A stretch of DNA of 40,236 nt from Oscillospiraceae bacterium (GCA_017435965.1 JAFSEA010000084.1:1-40236); one strand, 5' to 3'. Counted from the stretch's first letter, positions 6,967 to 15,955 are shown. Translations and numbers: made by a program. Notes: a model not told the origin generated them from the letters alone.

Positions 6967-7638
6967 ATGAAGCTTAGACACGAGCTTAAACACTCAATCA
7001 CGTTTTCCGATGCATTCCTTCTCAAATCACGTCTTTCCGCAATCGCAAAGCAGGACGCCTTTTCCGTTGACGGAAAATACGAGATAAGAAGTCTGTATTT
7101 CGACACCCCAAGCGACCGTGCCCTGCGAGAAAAAATTGATGGCGTGAATATCCGGGAAAAATTCAGACTTCGTTTGTACAACGGAAATACAGATTTAATT
7201 AAGCTTGAAAAAAAGATGAAAATTAATGGACTGTGTAAAAAAGAGAGTCTTTCCATCTCAAAAGAAATCGCAGAAGCCCTTTCAAAAGGAATAGTCGGAG
7301 AAATTGAAAGTGATACACCGCCACTCCTCGTTGAGCTATATACAAAAATGTCTTCACAACGGCTTTTACCCAAAACAATTGTCGATTACACAAGGGAAGC
7401 ATATGTATATCCGGCAGGAAACGTGCGTGTTACGATAGATTCCAATATACGCACAGGACTTAACTGCACAGACTTTCTCAACCCCGATTGTATAACAATC
7501 CCCGCAGGAGATCTCGGAATCATCCTCGAAGTCAAATGGGACGAATTCATTCCACGCATCATCCTCGATGCCGTTGCCGTTCCCAATCGCTTCGCTTCAG
7601 CTTTTTCAAAATATGCAGTTTGCCGAAGATTCGGCTAA
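6967..7638 (+). CDS. VTC-domain polyphosphate polymerase-like protein
   Basis: 223 residues, cytoplasmic. It matches the VTC domain of the triphosphate-tunnel fold: N-terminal RHELKH, then YEIRSLYFDTP, REKFRLRLYNG, LIKLEKKMKINGLCKK and, near the end, GLNCTDFL and LEVKWDEFIP. The Arg, Lys and Glu residues of these strands line the tunnel and bind nucleotide and metal. In yeast Vtc4 the domain makes polyphosphate from ATP; for bacterial homologues beside CotH and DUF4956 the product is not established. The three genes are closely spaced (28 bp and 14 bp) and form one operon. The AGAGGTGAT ribosome binding site lies rather far (about 10 bases) from the ATG. Confidence 0.9.
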   Translation: MKLRHELKHSITFSDAFLLKSRLSAIAKQDAFSVDGKYEIRSLYFDTPSDRALREKIDGVNIREKFRLRLYNGNTDLIKLEKKMKINGLCKKESLSISKEIAEALSKGIVGEIESDTPPLLVELYTKMSSQRLLPKTIVDYTREAYVYPAGNVRVTIDSNIRTGLNCTDFLNPDCITIPAGDLGIILEVKWDEFIPRIILDAVAVPNRFASAFSKYAVCRRFG

Positions 7639-7666
7639 TTAAGAAACAACAAAAGGAGAAAACAAA

Positions 7667-8338
7667 ATGAATTTCAATGATATTTTCAAATCAGGATTTT
7701 TGGAGAACATCACAAGCGTCAGCCTTCTTGATATGGGGCTTGCACTTCTTCTCGCCTTTGGCATCGGACTCTTTATCTTCCTTGTGTATAAGAAAACATT
7801 CAATGGCGTTATGTATTCATCATCTTTCGGCGTTACACTCATAGCACTCACAATGATAACCACCATCGTCATCCTTGCCGTCACCTCAAATGTTGTTCTT
7901 TCTCTTGGTATGGTTGGTGCACTTTCCATCGTAAGATTCAGAACAGCAATTAAAGAACCTCTCGATATTGCATTTCTTTTCTGGGCAATCGGTGTAGGCA
8001 TTGTTCTCGCCGCAGGTATGATACCCCTCGCAATTATCGGAAGCGTTATTGTTGGAATCATTCTTATCCTTTTCGTAAACAAAAAATCTCACACCCAGCC
8101 TTACATCGCAGTAATCAACTGCACAGGTCGCGAAAGCGAGAAAGAAGTTTGCGACTTCCTCAAAAAAGAGACAAATCGTTGCGTTATAAAAGGAAAGACT
8201 GTTGCAAAAGGCTCTATTGAACTCAACCTTGAAATCCGTCTCCGCGATGATGATACCGACTTCATAAATACCATCGCAGATATGAATGGTGTTTCAAGTG
8301 CCGTACTCGTCAGCTACAACGGCGATTATATGGGATAA
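7667..8338 (+). CDS. DUF4956 membrane protein
   Basis: 223 residues; ATG preceded by AAAGGAG. Three to four membrane helices occupy about residues 18-40, 49-75, and 100-140. The region between them carries the conserved LGMVGALSIVRFRTAIKEPLDIAFLFWAIGVGI, highly typical of DUF4956. A soluble C-terminal ~90 residues (AVINCTGRESEKEVCDFLKK...SSAVLVSYNGDYMG) has an ACT-like pattern. No reaction is known. It constantly neighbours VTC-domain and CotH proteins, so it may be their membrane partner, for instance a channel or anchor; this is inference. Confidence 0.88.
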   Translation: MNFNDIFKSGFLENITSVSLLDMGLALLLAFGIGLFIFLVYKKTFNGVMYSSSFGVTLIALTMITTIVILAVTSNVVLSLGMVGALSIVRFRTAIKEPLDIAFLFWAIGVGIVLAAGMIPLAIIGSVIVGIILILFVNKKSHTQPYIAVINCTGRESEKEVCDFLKKETNRCVIKGKTVAKGSIELNLEIRLRDDDTDFINTIADMNGVSSAVLVSYNGDYMG

Positions 8339-8352
8339 GGAGGTCTCCTTAT

Positions 8353-10293
8353 ATGTCCACCCACAAGCATATAGATAAAATTTGTTGTATTGTCCTGGTA
8401 CTGACACTTATCGTAACAATTCTTTTTATGAACGGTGAAATACTGGGAATACAAAAAGCTTCTGCCGCCCCGGCTTATGAAGCAAAGCTTTTTGATACAT
8501 CGAAAGTACACAAAATAGAAATCATTATGGATGACTGGGATTCATTTATCGAAACTTGCACAAACGAAGAATATTCCCCCTGCTCCGTGATAATTGACAA
8601 CGAAGCATATAAAAATGTTGCAATCAGAGCAAAAGGAAATACATCACTATCATCCGTGAGATCATATGGTAACGACAGATATAGCTTTAAAATTGAATTT
8701 GACGGCTACGACAATTCCAAAAGCTACTATGGACTTGACAAGCTTTGCCTCAATAATGTCATACAAGACAACACATATATGAAAGATCATCTTGCTTTCA
8801 CAATGATGCGAGAAGCCGGTGCTGTTGCTCCCCTCTCAAGTTTTGCCGAGATATATATAAACGGAGAATACTTCGGCTTATATCTTGCCGTTGAAGGTGT
8901 TGAAGATGCATTTCTTCTCAGAAACTACGGAAAGGACTACGGAGAGCTTTACAAGCCCGATGGCATGAACATGGGCGGCGGTCGTGATAAATCCGAAAAC
9001 GCCAAACAAGGAGACTTTAAACCCGAGAATTTCAATCCCGGAGACTTCAATCCCGGAGACTTCAATCCCGAGAAGACCTTAACGAATGCCGAAAACTCTG
9101 AAGCAAAAGACAAATCCCGTTCCTTCGGCGGTGGTATGCCGGGTGGCGGTATGGGAAGTTCGGATGTAAAACTTATTTACACGGATGACAACCCCGAGAG
9201 CTATCCGAACATCTTCGGCAGCGCAAAAACAGACGTTTCCGAAAATGATCAAGCCAGACTTATCGCATCTCTGAAAAAGCTTAACGAAAATACCGACATT
9301 GAAAGTGCTGTCGCCGTTGAAGATGTAATACGCTATTTTGTGGCACACAATTTCGTTCTCAACTTTGACAGCTACACAGGCTCGATAATCCACAATTATT
9401 ATCTTCACGAGAAAAACGGTAAGCTTTCAATGATTCCATGGGATTACAACCTCGCCTTCGGCAGCTTCCAGTCGCGTTCCGATGCAACTGCTCTTATAAA
9501 TTATCCCATTGACTCCCCAATTTCCGGCGGTACGATGGAATCGAGACCAATGCTTGCCTGGATATTTGAGAGTGAAGAGTATACTAATCTTTACCACAAG
9601 ATTTTCCGTGAATTTATAACCAACTACTTTGACAGCGGAAAATTTGAGGAAATGATAACATCAACCTACGAACTGATTGCACCGTATGTAGAAAGAGACC
9701 CTTCAAAATTCTGCACATACGAAGAATTTGAAACCGCGGTCTCGGTGCTGAAGGATTTCTGTCTTCTCCGTGCCGAAAGCGTTTCCGGACAGCTTGACGG
9801 AACAATTCCCTCAACGAGCGAGGCGCAAGCAGAAGACAACTCGACCTTTGTCTCTGCGGAGAATTTGGCAATAAACACATTGGGCTCTATGGGATTCGGC
9901 GGCAAAAATCGCGATGCCGTTTCTGCGGCAAAGAACGAAGAGTCTCCCGAAACCAAAGCGCCTGCTTCTTCCGATGTTCCTCAAGATATGTCAAATAATC
10001 CGGATATGCCACCTACAGCCGGAAATGGTGCTCGTCCACAAAATAATTCCGGGCAAACTCAAAAAGGTGACGGAGCAACTCCGGAAAACGGTAACTTCCC
10101 CAACAGAGGTGCTGCTCCGGAAGGTGAAAACAGAAACTTCAGAGGCGGAATGCCCGGCGGAGGCATGCCTCCGCCCGGAATGCAAACTGAAAACCAAGCA
10201 GAAAACCAACTTTCGGAAACCACTTTGATATTGATATCTTCCATCGTTTTACTTCTCGGCTTAATCTTTGCTTTTGTCTATAAACGTAGATAA
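8353..10293 (+). CDS. CotH-family protein kinase-like, membrane anchored
   Basis: 646 residues; an AAGGAGG site overlaps the end of the previous gene. There is a signal/anchor helix (about 10-30), a CotH kinase-like domain (about 45-480) and a second membrane helix at the extreme C terminus (TLILISSIVLLLGLIFAFVYKRR minus the tail), so the catalytic part is outside the cell. Conserved CotH segments are AIRAKGNTS, FVAHNFVLNFDSYTGSIIHNYYLHE and MIPWDYNLAFG (Asp364, Asn366), the presumed active site. Two low-complexity parts are inserted: FNPGD repeats plus GGGMPGGGM near 215-265, and a Pro/Gly/Asn/Met-rich stretch at 540-615. B. subtilis CotH phosphorylates spore-coat proteins on Ser. Here the target is unknown; the protein is membrane bound and in a VTC/DUF4956 operon, so a wall or polyphosphate-linked role is as likely as a spore role. 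Confidence 0.9.
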   Translation: MSTHKHIDKICCIVLVLTLIVTILFMNGEILGIQKASAAPAYEAKLFDTSKVHKIEIIMDDWDSFIETCTNEEYSPCSVIIDNEAYKNVAIRAKGNTSLSSVRSYGNDRYSFKIEFDGYDNSKSYYGLDKLCLNNVIQDNTYMKDHLAFTMMREAGAVAPLSSFAEIYINGEYFGLYLAVEGVEDAFLLRNYGKDYGELYKPDGMNMGGGRDKSENAKQGDFKPENFNPGDFNPGDFNPEKTLTNAENSEAKDKSRSFGGGMPGGGMGSSDVKLIYTDDNPESYPNIFGSAKTDVSENDQARLIASLKKLNENTDIESAVAVEDVIRYFVAHNFVLNFDSYTGSIIHNYYLHEKNGKLSMIPWDYNLAFGSFQSRSDATALINYPIDSPISGGTMESRPMLAWIFESEEYTNLYHKIFREFITNYFDSGKFEEMITSTYELIAPYVERDPSKFCTYEEFETAVSVLKDFCLLRAESVSGQLDGTIPSTSEAQAEDNSTFVSAENLAINTLGSMGFGGKNRDAVSAAKNEESPETKAPASSDVPQDMSNNPDMPPTAGNGARPQNNSGQTQKGDGATPENGNFPNRGAAPEGENRNFRGGMPGGGMPPPGMQTENQAENQLSETTLILISSIVLLLGLIFAFVYKRR

Positions 10294-10300
10294 GAAACTA

Positions 10301-10340
10301 AAAAAGGCCATCAGCTAAAAAAGAAGCTGATGGTCTTTTG
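10301..10340. terminator. Bidirectional terminator between cotH-like gene and glnA
   Basis: Stem GGCCATCAGCT/AGCTGATGGTC (10306-10316 with 10325-10335, one G-T pair) flanked by A5 on the left and TTTT on the right. It serves both convergent genes; the T-run is better for glnA. Confidence 0.85.
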
Positions 10341-10386
10341 CGGTTTTAGCTTACATATTTTTTGAGTTTTTGCCAAAACTTAATTA

Positions 10387-11811
10387 TCAGAGATTATAAT
10401 ATCTGTCAAACTCTGCAGGAGTCGGAATCGCCGCCATCTGACGACACTCTTCTTTCTTTGAAGCGATAAACTTCTTGATAAGTTCTTCCGGGAAAACCCC
10501 ACCCGCCGTGAGATACTCATAATCTTTTTCAAGAGCATCAAGAGCCTGATCGAGAGAAGTGGGAAGACCTGTAAGCTTTGCTTTTTCTTCGTCAGAGAGG
10601 TGGAAGAGGTTAAAGTCATACGGTCCCCAACCTTCCTTATGCGGATCAATCTTGTTCTTCACTCCATCAAGACCCGCCATAAGAATTGCAGCATAGCAGA
10701 AGTAAGGATTGCACGTTGCATCAGGATTTCGAAGCTCAAATCTCCTTAAATTGGGGGCTTTTGCATATGCAGGAATTCTTATAACTGCACTACGGTTTGA
10801 TGTTGCATAACCAACTGTAACAGGAGCTTCAAAACCCGGAACAAGACGCTTAAAGGAATTTGTGCTGGGATTTGTAAGAGCGCAGAGAGAAGCGATATGC
10901 TTGAGAAGTCCACCCATAAAATAGTGTGCAGTTTCACTTAAGTTTGCATATCCGTTATCATCTGAGAAAACAGGTTCTCCGTCCTTTAAGAGAAGCATAT
11001 GAACATGCATACCACTTCCTGCTTCACCCATAACAGGCTTCGGCATAAAGGTTGCAGACTTTCCATACTTTCTTGCAACGTTATGGATAATGTATTTAAT
11101 CATCATTGTAGCATCTGCCATCTTTGACATCTGACCAAGCTTAGGCTCGATTTCAAACTGACCTGCGGCACCGACTTCCGGATGATGATAGTTGATTCCG
11201 ATACCTGCTTCTTCCATAAGCATACACATTTCACTTCTTGCTTCATACGAAACATCAAAAGGCTTAGCTATATGATAGTTTTTCTGCTTTGCAACAACGT
11301 TTCCCATACCTTCGCAAGCACTATTCCAATGTGCCTGAACAGCATCCATGGAAACACCGATTGAATTAGGCGTTACTTCCCATCCCACCTGATCAAAAAG
11401 ATAAAATTCAAACTCAGGCAAGATAAGCATTGTATCGGCAATGCCTGTGTCTTTCATATATTGTTCTGCTGCAAGAACTATGTTTCTCGGGTACTGTGCA
11501 AGAGGACGGTTTTCGGGATTATCGATTATCATCGCATTACCCGTCATTGAAAGTGTTGGAATTTCACAGAATGGATCAATCGATGCTGTGTCAGGATCCG
11601 GAATGAACACCATATCACTCTTTTCAACAACGGCATATCCATAGTTTGAAGCATCAAATCCGATTCCGTTTTTCATAACTGTTTCGGAAAAATCTTTGGC
11701 AGGAATCGTTACATGGCGATACTGACCATTTATATCCACCATTTTGAAATCCACCATTTTGATATCGTTTTTGCGAATAAGCTCCATTATGCTTTTAATT
11801 TTATTTTCCAC
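10387..11811 (-). CDS. glnA: Type I glutamine synthetase
   Basis: 474 residues with a GTG start (GAGGAAGTACA-GTG). It makes glutamine from glutamate, ammonia and ATP in the cytoplasm. Beta-grasp N-terminal domain (about 15-105) and catalytic domain (about 110-450) are complete: LPEFEFYLF (metal Glu), GQFEIEPKLGQ, GSGMHVHMLL, NPSTNSFKRLVPGFEAP (ATP/glutamate loop) and RRFELRNPDATCNPYF. By length and C-terminal layout (GGVFPEELIKKFI...PTPAEFDRYY) it resembles the GSI-beta type, but the usual adenylylation segment around NLYDLPPEE is replaced by GPYDFNLFHLSDEE, so control by adenylylation is doubtful. No glnR lies beside it. Confidence 0.96.
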   Translation of the reverse strand: MENKIKSIMELIRKNDIKMVDFKMVDINGQYRHVTIPAKDFSETVMKNGIGFDASNYGYAVVEKSDMVFIPDPDTASIDPFCEIPTLSMTGNAMIIDNPENRPLAQYPRNIVLAAEQYMKDTGIADTMLILPEFEFYLFDQVGWEVTPNSIGVSMDAVQAHWNSACEGMGNVVAKQKNYHIAKPFDVSYEARSEMCMLMEEAGIGINYHHPEVGAAGQFEIEPKLGQMSKMADATMMIKYIIHNVARKYGKSATFMPKPVMGEAGSGMHVHMLLLKDGEPVFSDDNGYANLSETAHYFMGGLLKHIASLCALTNPSTNSFKRLVPGFEAPVTVGYATSNRSAVIRIPAYAKAPNLRRFELRNPDATCNPYFCYAAILMAGLDGVKNKIDPHKEGWGPYDFNLFHLSDEEKAKLTGLPTSLDQALDALEKDYEYLTAGGVFPEELIKKFIASKKEECRQMAAIPTPAEFDRYYNL

Positions 11812-11851
11812 TGTACTTCCTCATTTCCATTAAATTCTTTTTAGCTTCTTT

Positions 11852-11880
11852 ATTGTAACACAAAAGCCTTGACATTACAA
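11852..11880 (-). promoter_or_regulatory. Promoter of glnA
   Basis: On the minus strand TTGTAA (11880-11875), a 17-bp spacer and TACAAT (11857-11852). No GlnR/TnrA palindrome (TGTNAN7TNACA) was recognised nearby. Confidence 0.6.
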
Positions 11881-11963
11881 TAAAAAAACGACAAAATTTT
11901 AACGATACAAAATTCCGTTCTCACCACCAAATTTTTCATTTTAACTCTTTTTTCGATATTTTA

Positions 11964-11992
11964 TTGCCTTTTCACAGAATTTATGATATTAT
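11964..11992 (+). promoter_or_regulatory. Promoter of the phospholipid operon
   Basis: TTGCCT (11964-11969), a 17-bp spacer and TATTAT (11987-11992) with an extended TGA just before the -10. Confidence 0.6.
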
Positions 11993-12043
11993 ATACTAAC
12001 TGTAAATATATAAATGATTTTTTCTATTGAAGCAGGCGGTATA

Positions 12044-12733
12044 ATGACCAACAAACTGAGCAAACCACCTCTTATTCCGAAATATATGTATCTTCCTTTC
12101 TTTTTGGTGGTTGTCTTTCATTTTTCTTCGTATTGGTTCACAAAGGCGATAACTGAAAACTCAATACATTATGACTTTTCAATCAGCATTGATAGTCAAA
12201 TACCATTTGTCCCTTTCTTTATCACTTTTTATATCCTTGCCTACTTCCAGTGGCTTTTCAGCTATGTTTATCACTGTCGTCAAAGCAAAGAATGTTGCTA
12301 TCAACTTTTGACAAGTGATTTATTAGCGAAGCTTGTCTGCACATTTTGTTTTCTTCTTTTCCCTACCACCATTGTGCGTCCGACATTGGACGGCAGCGGT
12401 ATTTTTGAAAACATAACAGGAATCATATTTTTTCTTGACACCCCGGTAAACCTTTTCCCTTCAATGCATTGTCTTATGAGTTGGTTCTGTTTCCGGAGTT
12501 CACTAACCATAAACAAACCGAGCTTTATTTATTCTGCAGTCCAACTGTTTTTGTCACTATTGGTATTTGCCTCAACAGTATTGGTCAAACAACACTTTTT
12601 CATTGATATCATTTCCGGAATTATGGTTGCTGAAATTTGTTGGCTGATTACAAAGAGATTTTCTCTTTGGCATATCTTTTTAAAAATTAAAACTTCGGAT
12701 AATCAAATCAAGGCGGATGAGAAATATAAATGA
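12044..12733 (+). CDS. PAP2-superfamily membrane phosphatase/phosphotransferase
   Basis: 229 residues if started at ATG 12044 (MTNKLSK), which has AGGCGG upstream; an in-frame ATG lies at 12014. About six membrane helices. PAP2 motifs 2 and 3 are visible as NLFPSMHCLMSW (motif SxxxH) and VLVKQHFFIDIISGIMVA (the nucleophile His with Asp four residues on). The first Lys/Arg motif is weaker (TTIVRPTL). Its stop overlaps the next start (ATGA). In this operon a phosphatidate or phosphatidylglycerophosphate phosphatase or a headgroup exchange enzyme would make sense; the substrate is not shown by sequence. Confidence 0.8.
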   Translation: MTNKLSKPPLIPKYMYLPFFLVVVFHFSSYWFTKAITENSIHYDFSISIDSQIPFVPFFITFYILAYFQWLFSYVYHCRQSKECCYQLLTSDLLAKLVCTFCFLLFPTTIVRPTLDGSGIFENITGIIFFLDTPVNLFPSMHCLMSWFCFRSSLTINKPSFIYSAVQLFLSLLVFASTVLVKQHFFIDIISGIMVAEICWLITKRFSLWHIFLKIKTSDNQIKADEKYK

Positions 12734-13818
12734 ACAAACCTCAGTTCTCAAAAATTGTAAATAATGAAACAACACCACCCAAAACAAGTAAAAATTGGTT
12801 TTGGTCTATTTTGTTTGTCGTAATTGCACTTGGTAGCGTCTTGGCAATAGTTATCCAAAGCAGATCATTCTCACTTTCAGATTTTTCGGTATATATCAAA
12901 AATTCATCACCTTTGTGGTTAGGTATTTCGCTTTTGATTATGCTTTCATATATCATCTTCGAATCACTTGCTCTCCTCATTATTTGCAGGGCTTTTGGAT
13001 ACAAGACGAAACTTTCTCACAGTTATACCTATTCTGCTTCCGATATATATTTTTCGGCAATAACTCCTTCCGCCACCGGCGGACAACCCGCAAGTGCATA
13101 TTTTATGATAAAAGACGGAATGTCCGGAATGATGGTTACCACGGCACTTCTCGTCAATTTGTGTATGTACACGCTTTCAATCGTTGTTATAGGACTGATT
13201 TGTTTTTCTTTTCGTTTCAACCTTTTCCTTCAGTATGGTTTGCTTTCACAAATTCTTGTCACAGTAGGAATCGCCATACAAATAGGTCTTTCAGTTTTTT
13301 TCTTTATGCTTCTCCTAAAAGAAAAACTCCTTCACAAAATATGCAGTTGTGTGCTTTATTTTTTGTGCAAAATACGAATTGTAAAACATAAAGAACAAAA
13401 GCAGATAAAACTCGATAAATATATGGAAAACTACCGGCAGTATTCACAGATAATATCGAGTCATCACAAAACATTGTGGTTTGTGTTTCTGTTCAATTTC
13501 CTTCAGCGTGTTTCTCAACTGGCTGTAACAATGTTTGTCTATATAGCTACTACCGGCAAATCTTTCGCTGAAGCTTTCGATCTTTTGTTTTTCCAGGGAT
13601 ATACCGTCATCGGTGCTAATTGTATGCCGGTACCCGGAGGAATAGGCATTTCAGATTATCTTATGCTCGATGGTTTCACTTCCATAATGGAAGAACACGC
13701 AGCAGTTAATCTTGAACTTTTGTCACGTTCTCTTTCTTTCTATTTCTGTGTTATCATATGCGGAATATCTGTTTTAATCCGATACTTTATGCTCAAGAAA
13801 CGAGGTAAGAATAAATGA
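12730..13818 (+). CDS. Lysylphosphatidylglycerol-synthase-TM-like flippase domain protein
   Basis: 362 residues with about eight to ten membrane helices. It belongs to the UPF0104/LPG_synthase_TM family, which corresponds to the N-terminal flippase half of MprF. Typical stretches are YTYSASDIYFSAITPSATGGQPASAYFMIKDG and the C-terminal GANCMPVPGGIGISDYLML. There is no synthase domain, so it cannot aminoacylate lipids; a role in moving phospholipids across the membrane is likely from family knowledge. It overlaps both neighbours by 4 bases (ATGA), so it is translated together with the PAP2 and PssA genes. Confidence 0.88.
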   Translation: MNKPQFSKIVNNETTPPKTSKNWFWSILFVVIALGSVLAIVIQSRSFSLSDFSVYIKNSSPLWLGISLLIMLSYIIFESLALLIICRAFGYKTKLSHSYTYSASDIYFSAITPSATGGQPASAYFMIKDGMSGMMVTTALLVNLCMYTLSIVVIGLICFSFRFNLFLQYGLLSQILVTVGIAIQIGLSVFFFMLLLKEKLLHKICSCVLYFLCKIRIVKHKEQKQIKLDKYMENYRQYSQIISSHHKTLWFVFLFNFLQRVSQLAVTMFVYIATTGKSFAEAFDLLFFQGYTVIGANCMPVPGGIGISDYLMLDGFTSIMEEHAAVNLELLSRSLSFYFCVIICGISVLIRYFMLKKRGKNK

Positions 13819-14495
13819 TAGGAATTTATAACTATACTGTTATCCTGACATATCTTTCTTTGATATCCGCCGGCACCGGAATCATTGTCACTCTCAGTGA
13901 CAATGGTCATCCTTATTGGGGAGTATTGTTTTTGCTTCTTTGTGGGCTTTGTGATGCCTTTGACGGACAGGTTGCCCGAACAAAAAAAGACCGCACAAAG
14001 TCAGAGATAAACTATGGCATACAGATCGATTCACTTTCTGACGTTGTTGCTTTCGGTGTTCTTCCCGCTTGTATAGGGATTGCCATTTTTAGAACATCCG
14101 CATTTATTGATTCACTTTCTTCATATGCATTTTTCCCTGTACTCAAGTATTCTTTCTTTGCAATTCTTGTTCTGTACATACTTGCAGCTCTCATTCGTCT
14201 TGCTCATTTCAATGTAACAGAAGAAGAGCGTCAAAGCGAAGAAGGCGGAGTAAGAAAATACTATACAGGACTTCCCGTAACTTCGGCTGCACTTATCTTC
14301 CCCTCATTTATGATTCTTCGATACATCACCCCCGTTGATATTTCCATTGCATATCTTCCGCTGATCCTTTTTACTGCATTTGCTTTTCTTGGCAAATTCA
14401 CCCTTCGCAAGCCAAAGCTTTGCGGAATACTTATAATGGTGGGTATCGGTTTCGTTGAAGCTGTCATTCTTGTCCTTCGACTTTTCTTGAAATAA
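13815..14495 (+). CDS. pssA: CDP-diacylglycerol-serine O-phosphatidyltransferase
   Basis: 226 residues, about six to seven membrane helices. The CDP-alcohol phosphotransferase signature is seen as CDAFDGQVARTKKD....GIQIDSLSDVVAFG (pattern DG-x2-AR-x8-G-x3-D-x3-D), with the metal-binding Asp residues kept. It joins CDP-diacylglycerol and L-serine to phosphatidylserine. The call as PssA rather than PgsA rests on the segment SDVVAFGVLPA and on the psd gene 15 bp downstream. It begins within the flippase gene (ATGA). Confidence 0.93.
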   Translation: MIGIYNYTVILTYLSLISAGTGIIVTLSDNGHPYWGVLFLLLCGLCDAFDGQVARTKKDRTKSEINYGIQIDSLSDVVAFGVLPACIGIAIFRTSAFIDSLSSYAFFPVLKYSFFAILVLYILAALIRLAHFNVTEEERQSEEGGVRKYYTGLPVTSAALIFPSFMILRYITPVDISIAYLPLILFTAFAFLGKFTLRKPKLCGILIMVGIGFVEAVILVLRLFLK

Positions 14496-14510
14496 AGAGG
14501 GTAGTTTATA

Positions 14511-15338
14511 ATGTCTAAAACAAACACAGAAAGCAAAAGCCTTAAATTTCTTTACGGCAATACTTTCGGAAGAATAATCCTCAAAATACTGACCGCAAGA
14601 TGGATTTCAAAGCTTTGCGGTCTTTTTATGGACTCAAGACTTTCAAAACCTCTTATTTCTTCTTTTATCAAGAAAAACAACATAGATATGTCCGAGTTTG
14701 AAAGCGATAATTTCACCTGCTTCAACGACTGTTTTTGTCGCAAAATCAAAGAGGGCAAGCGTCCTTTAAGCGGTGATGAAAGAACATTCATCTCTCCTTG
14801 CGACGGACTTTTGAGTGCCTATAAAATAACAGAAAACACCATTCTTCCGATAAAGCAGAGCAGCTATACCCTTTCTTCTCTTCTGCGTAGCGATGAACTC
14901 GCCGAAAGATTCCGCAACGGCACCTGCCTTGTGTTCAGACTTTGTGTAAACCATTACCACAGATATTGTTATCCGGCAAACGGTGTGAAAGGTGAGAATG
15001 TTTTTATCAAAGGAAAGCTTCACACAGTCCGTCCCATTGCACTTGAGGCATTGCCCGTTTTCACCGAAAACTGCAGAGAATACACCGTTATAGATTCAGA
15101 GCATTTCGGCAGTTTTGTGCAAATGGAAGTCGGTGCGATGCTTGTGGGAAAAATTCATAATCACCACGGCAACGGACCCGTTTTCCGCGGCGACGAAAAA
15201 GGTATGTTCCTTTATGGCGGAAGCACCATTGTCCTTCTCTTTGAAAAGAACAAAATCAATCTGCGCAAGGAATTCTTTGATGCAACAGAGTCTTATGAAG
15301 AAACCCCTGTTCTTATGGGCGAAAAACTTTCCATATAA
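14511..15338 (+). CDS. psd: Phosphatidylserine decarboxylase proenzyme
   Basis: 275 residues; GAGGGT ribosome binding site. It turns phosphatidylserine into phosphatidylethanolamine at the membrane. The self-cleavage site is GGST (FLYGGSTIVLLFEKNK) with Ser238 becoming the pyruvoyl group, leaving an alpha chain of ~38 residues. FVQMEVGAMLVGKI and the catalytic FRLCVNHYHRYCYPANG are well kept. It is the last gene of the PAP2/flippase/pssA operon and is followed by a strong terminator. The organism therefore very probably makes phosphatidylethanolamine. Confidence 0.96.
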   Translation: MSKTNTESKSLKFLYGNTFGRIILKILTARWISKLCGLFMDSRLSKPLISSFIKKNNIDMSEFESDNFTCFNDCFCRKIKEGKRPLSGDERTFISPCDGLLSAYKITENTILPIKQSSYTLSSLLRSDELAERFRNGTCLVFRLCVNHYHRYCYPANGVKGENVFIKGKLHTVRPIALEALPVFTENCREYTVIDSEHFGSFVQMEVGAMLVGKIHNHHGNGPVFRGDEKGMFLYGGSTIVLLFEKNKINLRKEFFDATESYEETPVLMGEKLSI

Positions 15339-15342
15339 ACGT

Positions 15343-15387
15343 AACAAGCGAAAGAAACTTACATTTGTTTCTTTCGCTTGTTTTTTT
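15343..15387 (+). terminator. Terminator of the phospholipid operon
   Basis: Perfect 16-bp stem AACAAGCGAAAGAAAC with its complement (15343-15358 with 15367-15382), then T5. The minus-strand gene next door ends inside its T-run. Confidence 0.92.
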
Positions 15388-15955
15388 AACAGCTTATAAT
15401 AAAATCAATTCCCATAATAACAGCAATTATTACCGCCACAATTTTCATAACCGTCGGATGAATTTTTCTGCACATCTTTTTCAGAAACGGAAACACAATA
15501 TAAACAAACACGAAACCGAGACTTGCAAGTATTGAACTGTTTCTGAGAGATACCCTCCCGTTTATATGAAGTTTATCTGCATTACTGTAATCCCACCAGC
15601 GTTTGTCGTAAATGAGTTCAAGAACAACGCTTGCAATGTACTCAACAACCGAAACAATGAGCATAATAAGAAGAAAAACTACAATTGGTCTTACATTCAG
15701 CTTTCCGACTTTCATCGTCTTTGTAAGAAGCGATTTTAAAGAAAAAATCAAAATCAAACCTCCAAATCCGTATATTGGGAGATAAAATCCTTTCAGAAAG
15801 CCGGGGTTTGTGAATGCCTCATTGAGAATTGATTTCCATATACACTCATAAATCCAACCGACAAAACTGCAAACAAAGAAGCACCACACATAAAAGGATG
15901 CTTTAAAAAAGAAATCTCTTCTTTCCTGCTGTCTCTCTATCGTAATCGCCCCCAC
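15386..15955 (-). CDS. PF06541-type membrane protein (putative ABC-transporter type IV family)
   Basis: 189 residues with four to five membrane helices. The family signature is clear: FVCSFVGWIYECIWKSI, NPGFLKGFYLPIYGFGGLILI and YIASVVLELIYDKRWWDYSN...INGRVSLRNS. The family name is historical and no transport function is established. The gene stands alone. Its start is ATG at 15955, preceded by a moderately good site (GGGGCG). There is no obvious terminator of its own. Confidence 0.85.
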   Translation of the reverse strand: MGAITIERQQERRDFFFKASFYVWCFFVCSFVGWIYECIWKSILNEAFTNPGFLKGFYLPIYGFGGLILIFSLKSLLTKTMKVGKLNVRPIVVFLLIMLIVSVVEYIASVVLELIYDKRWWDYSNADKLHINGRVSLRNSSILASLGFVFVYIVFPFLKKMCRKIHPTVMKIVAVIIAVIMGIDFIISC

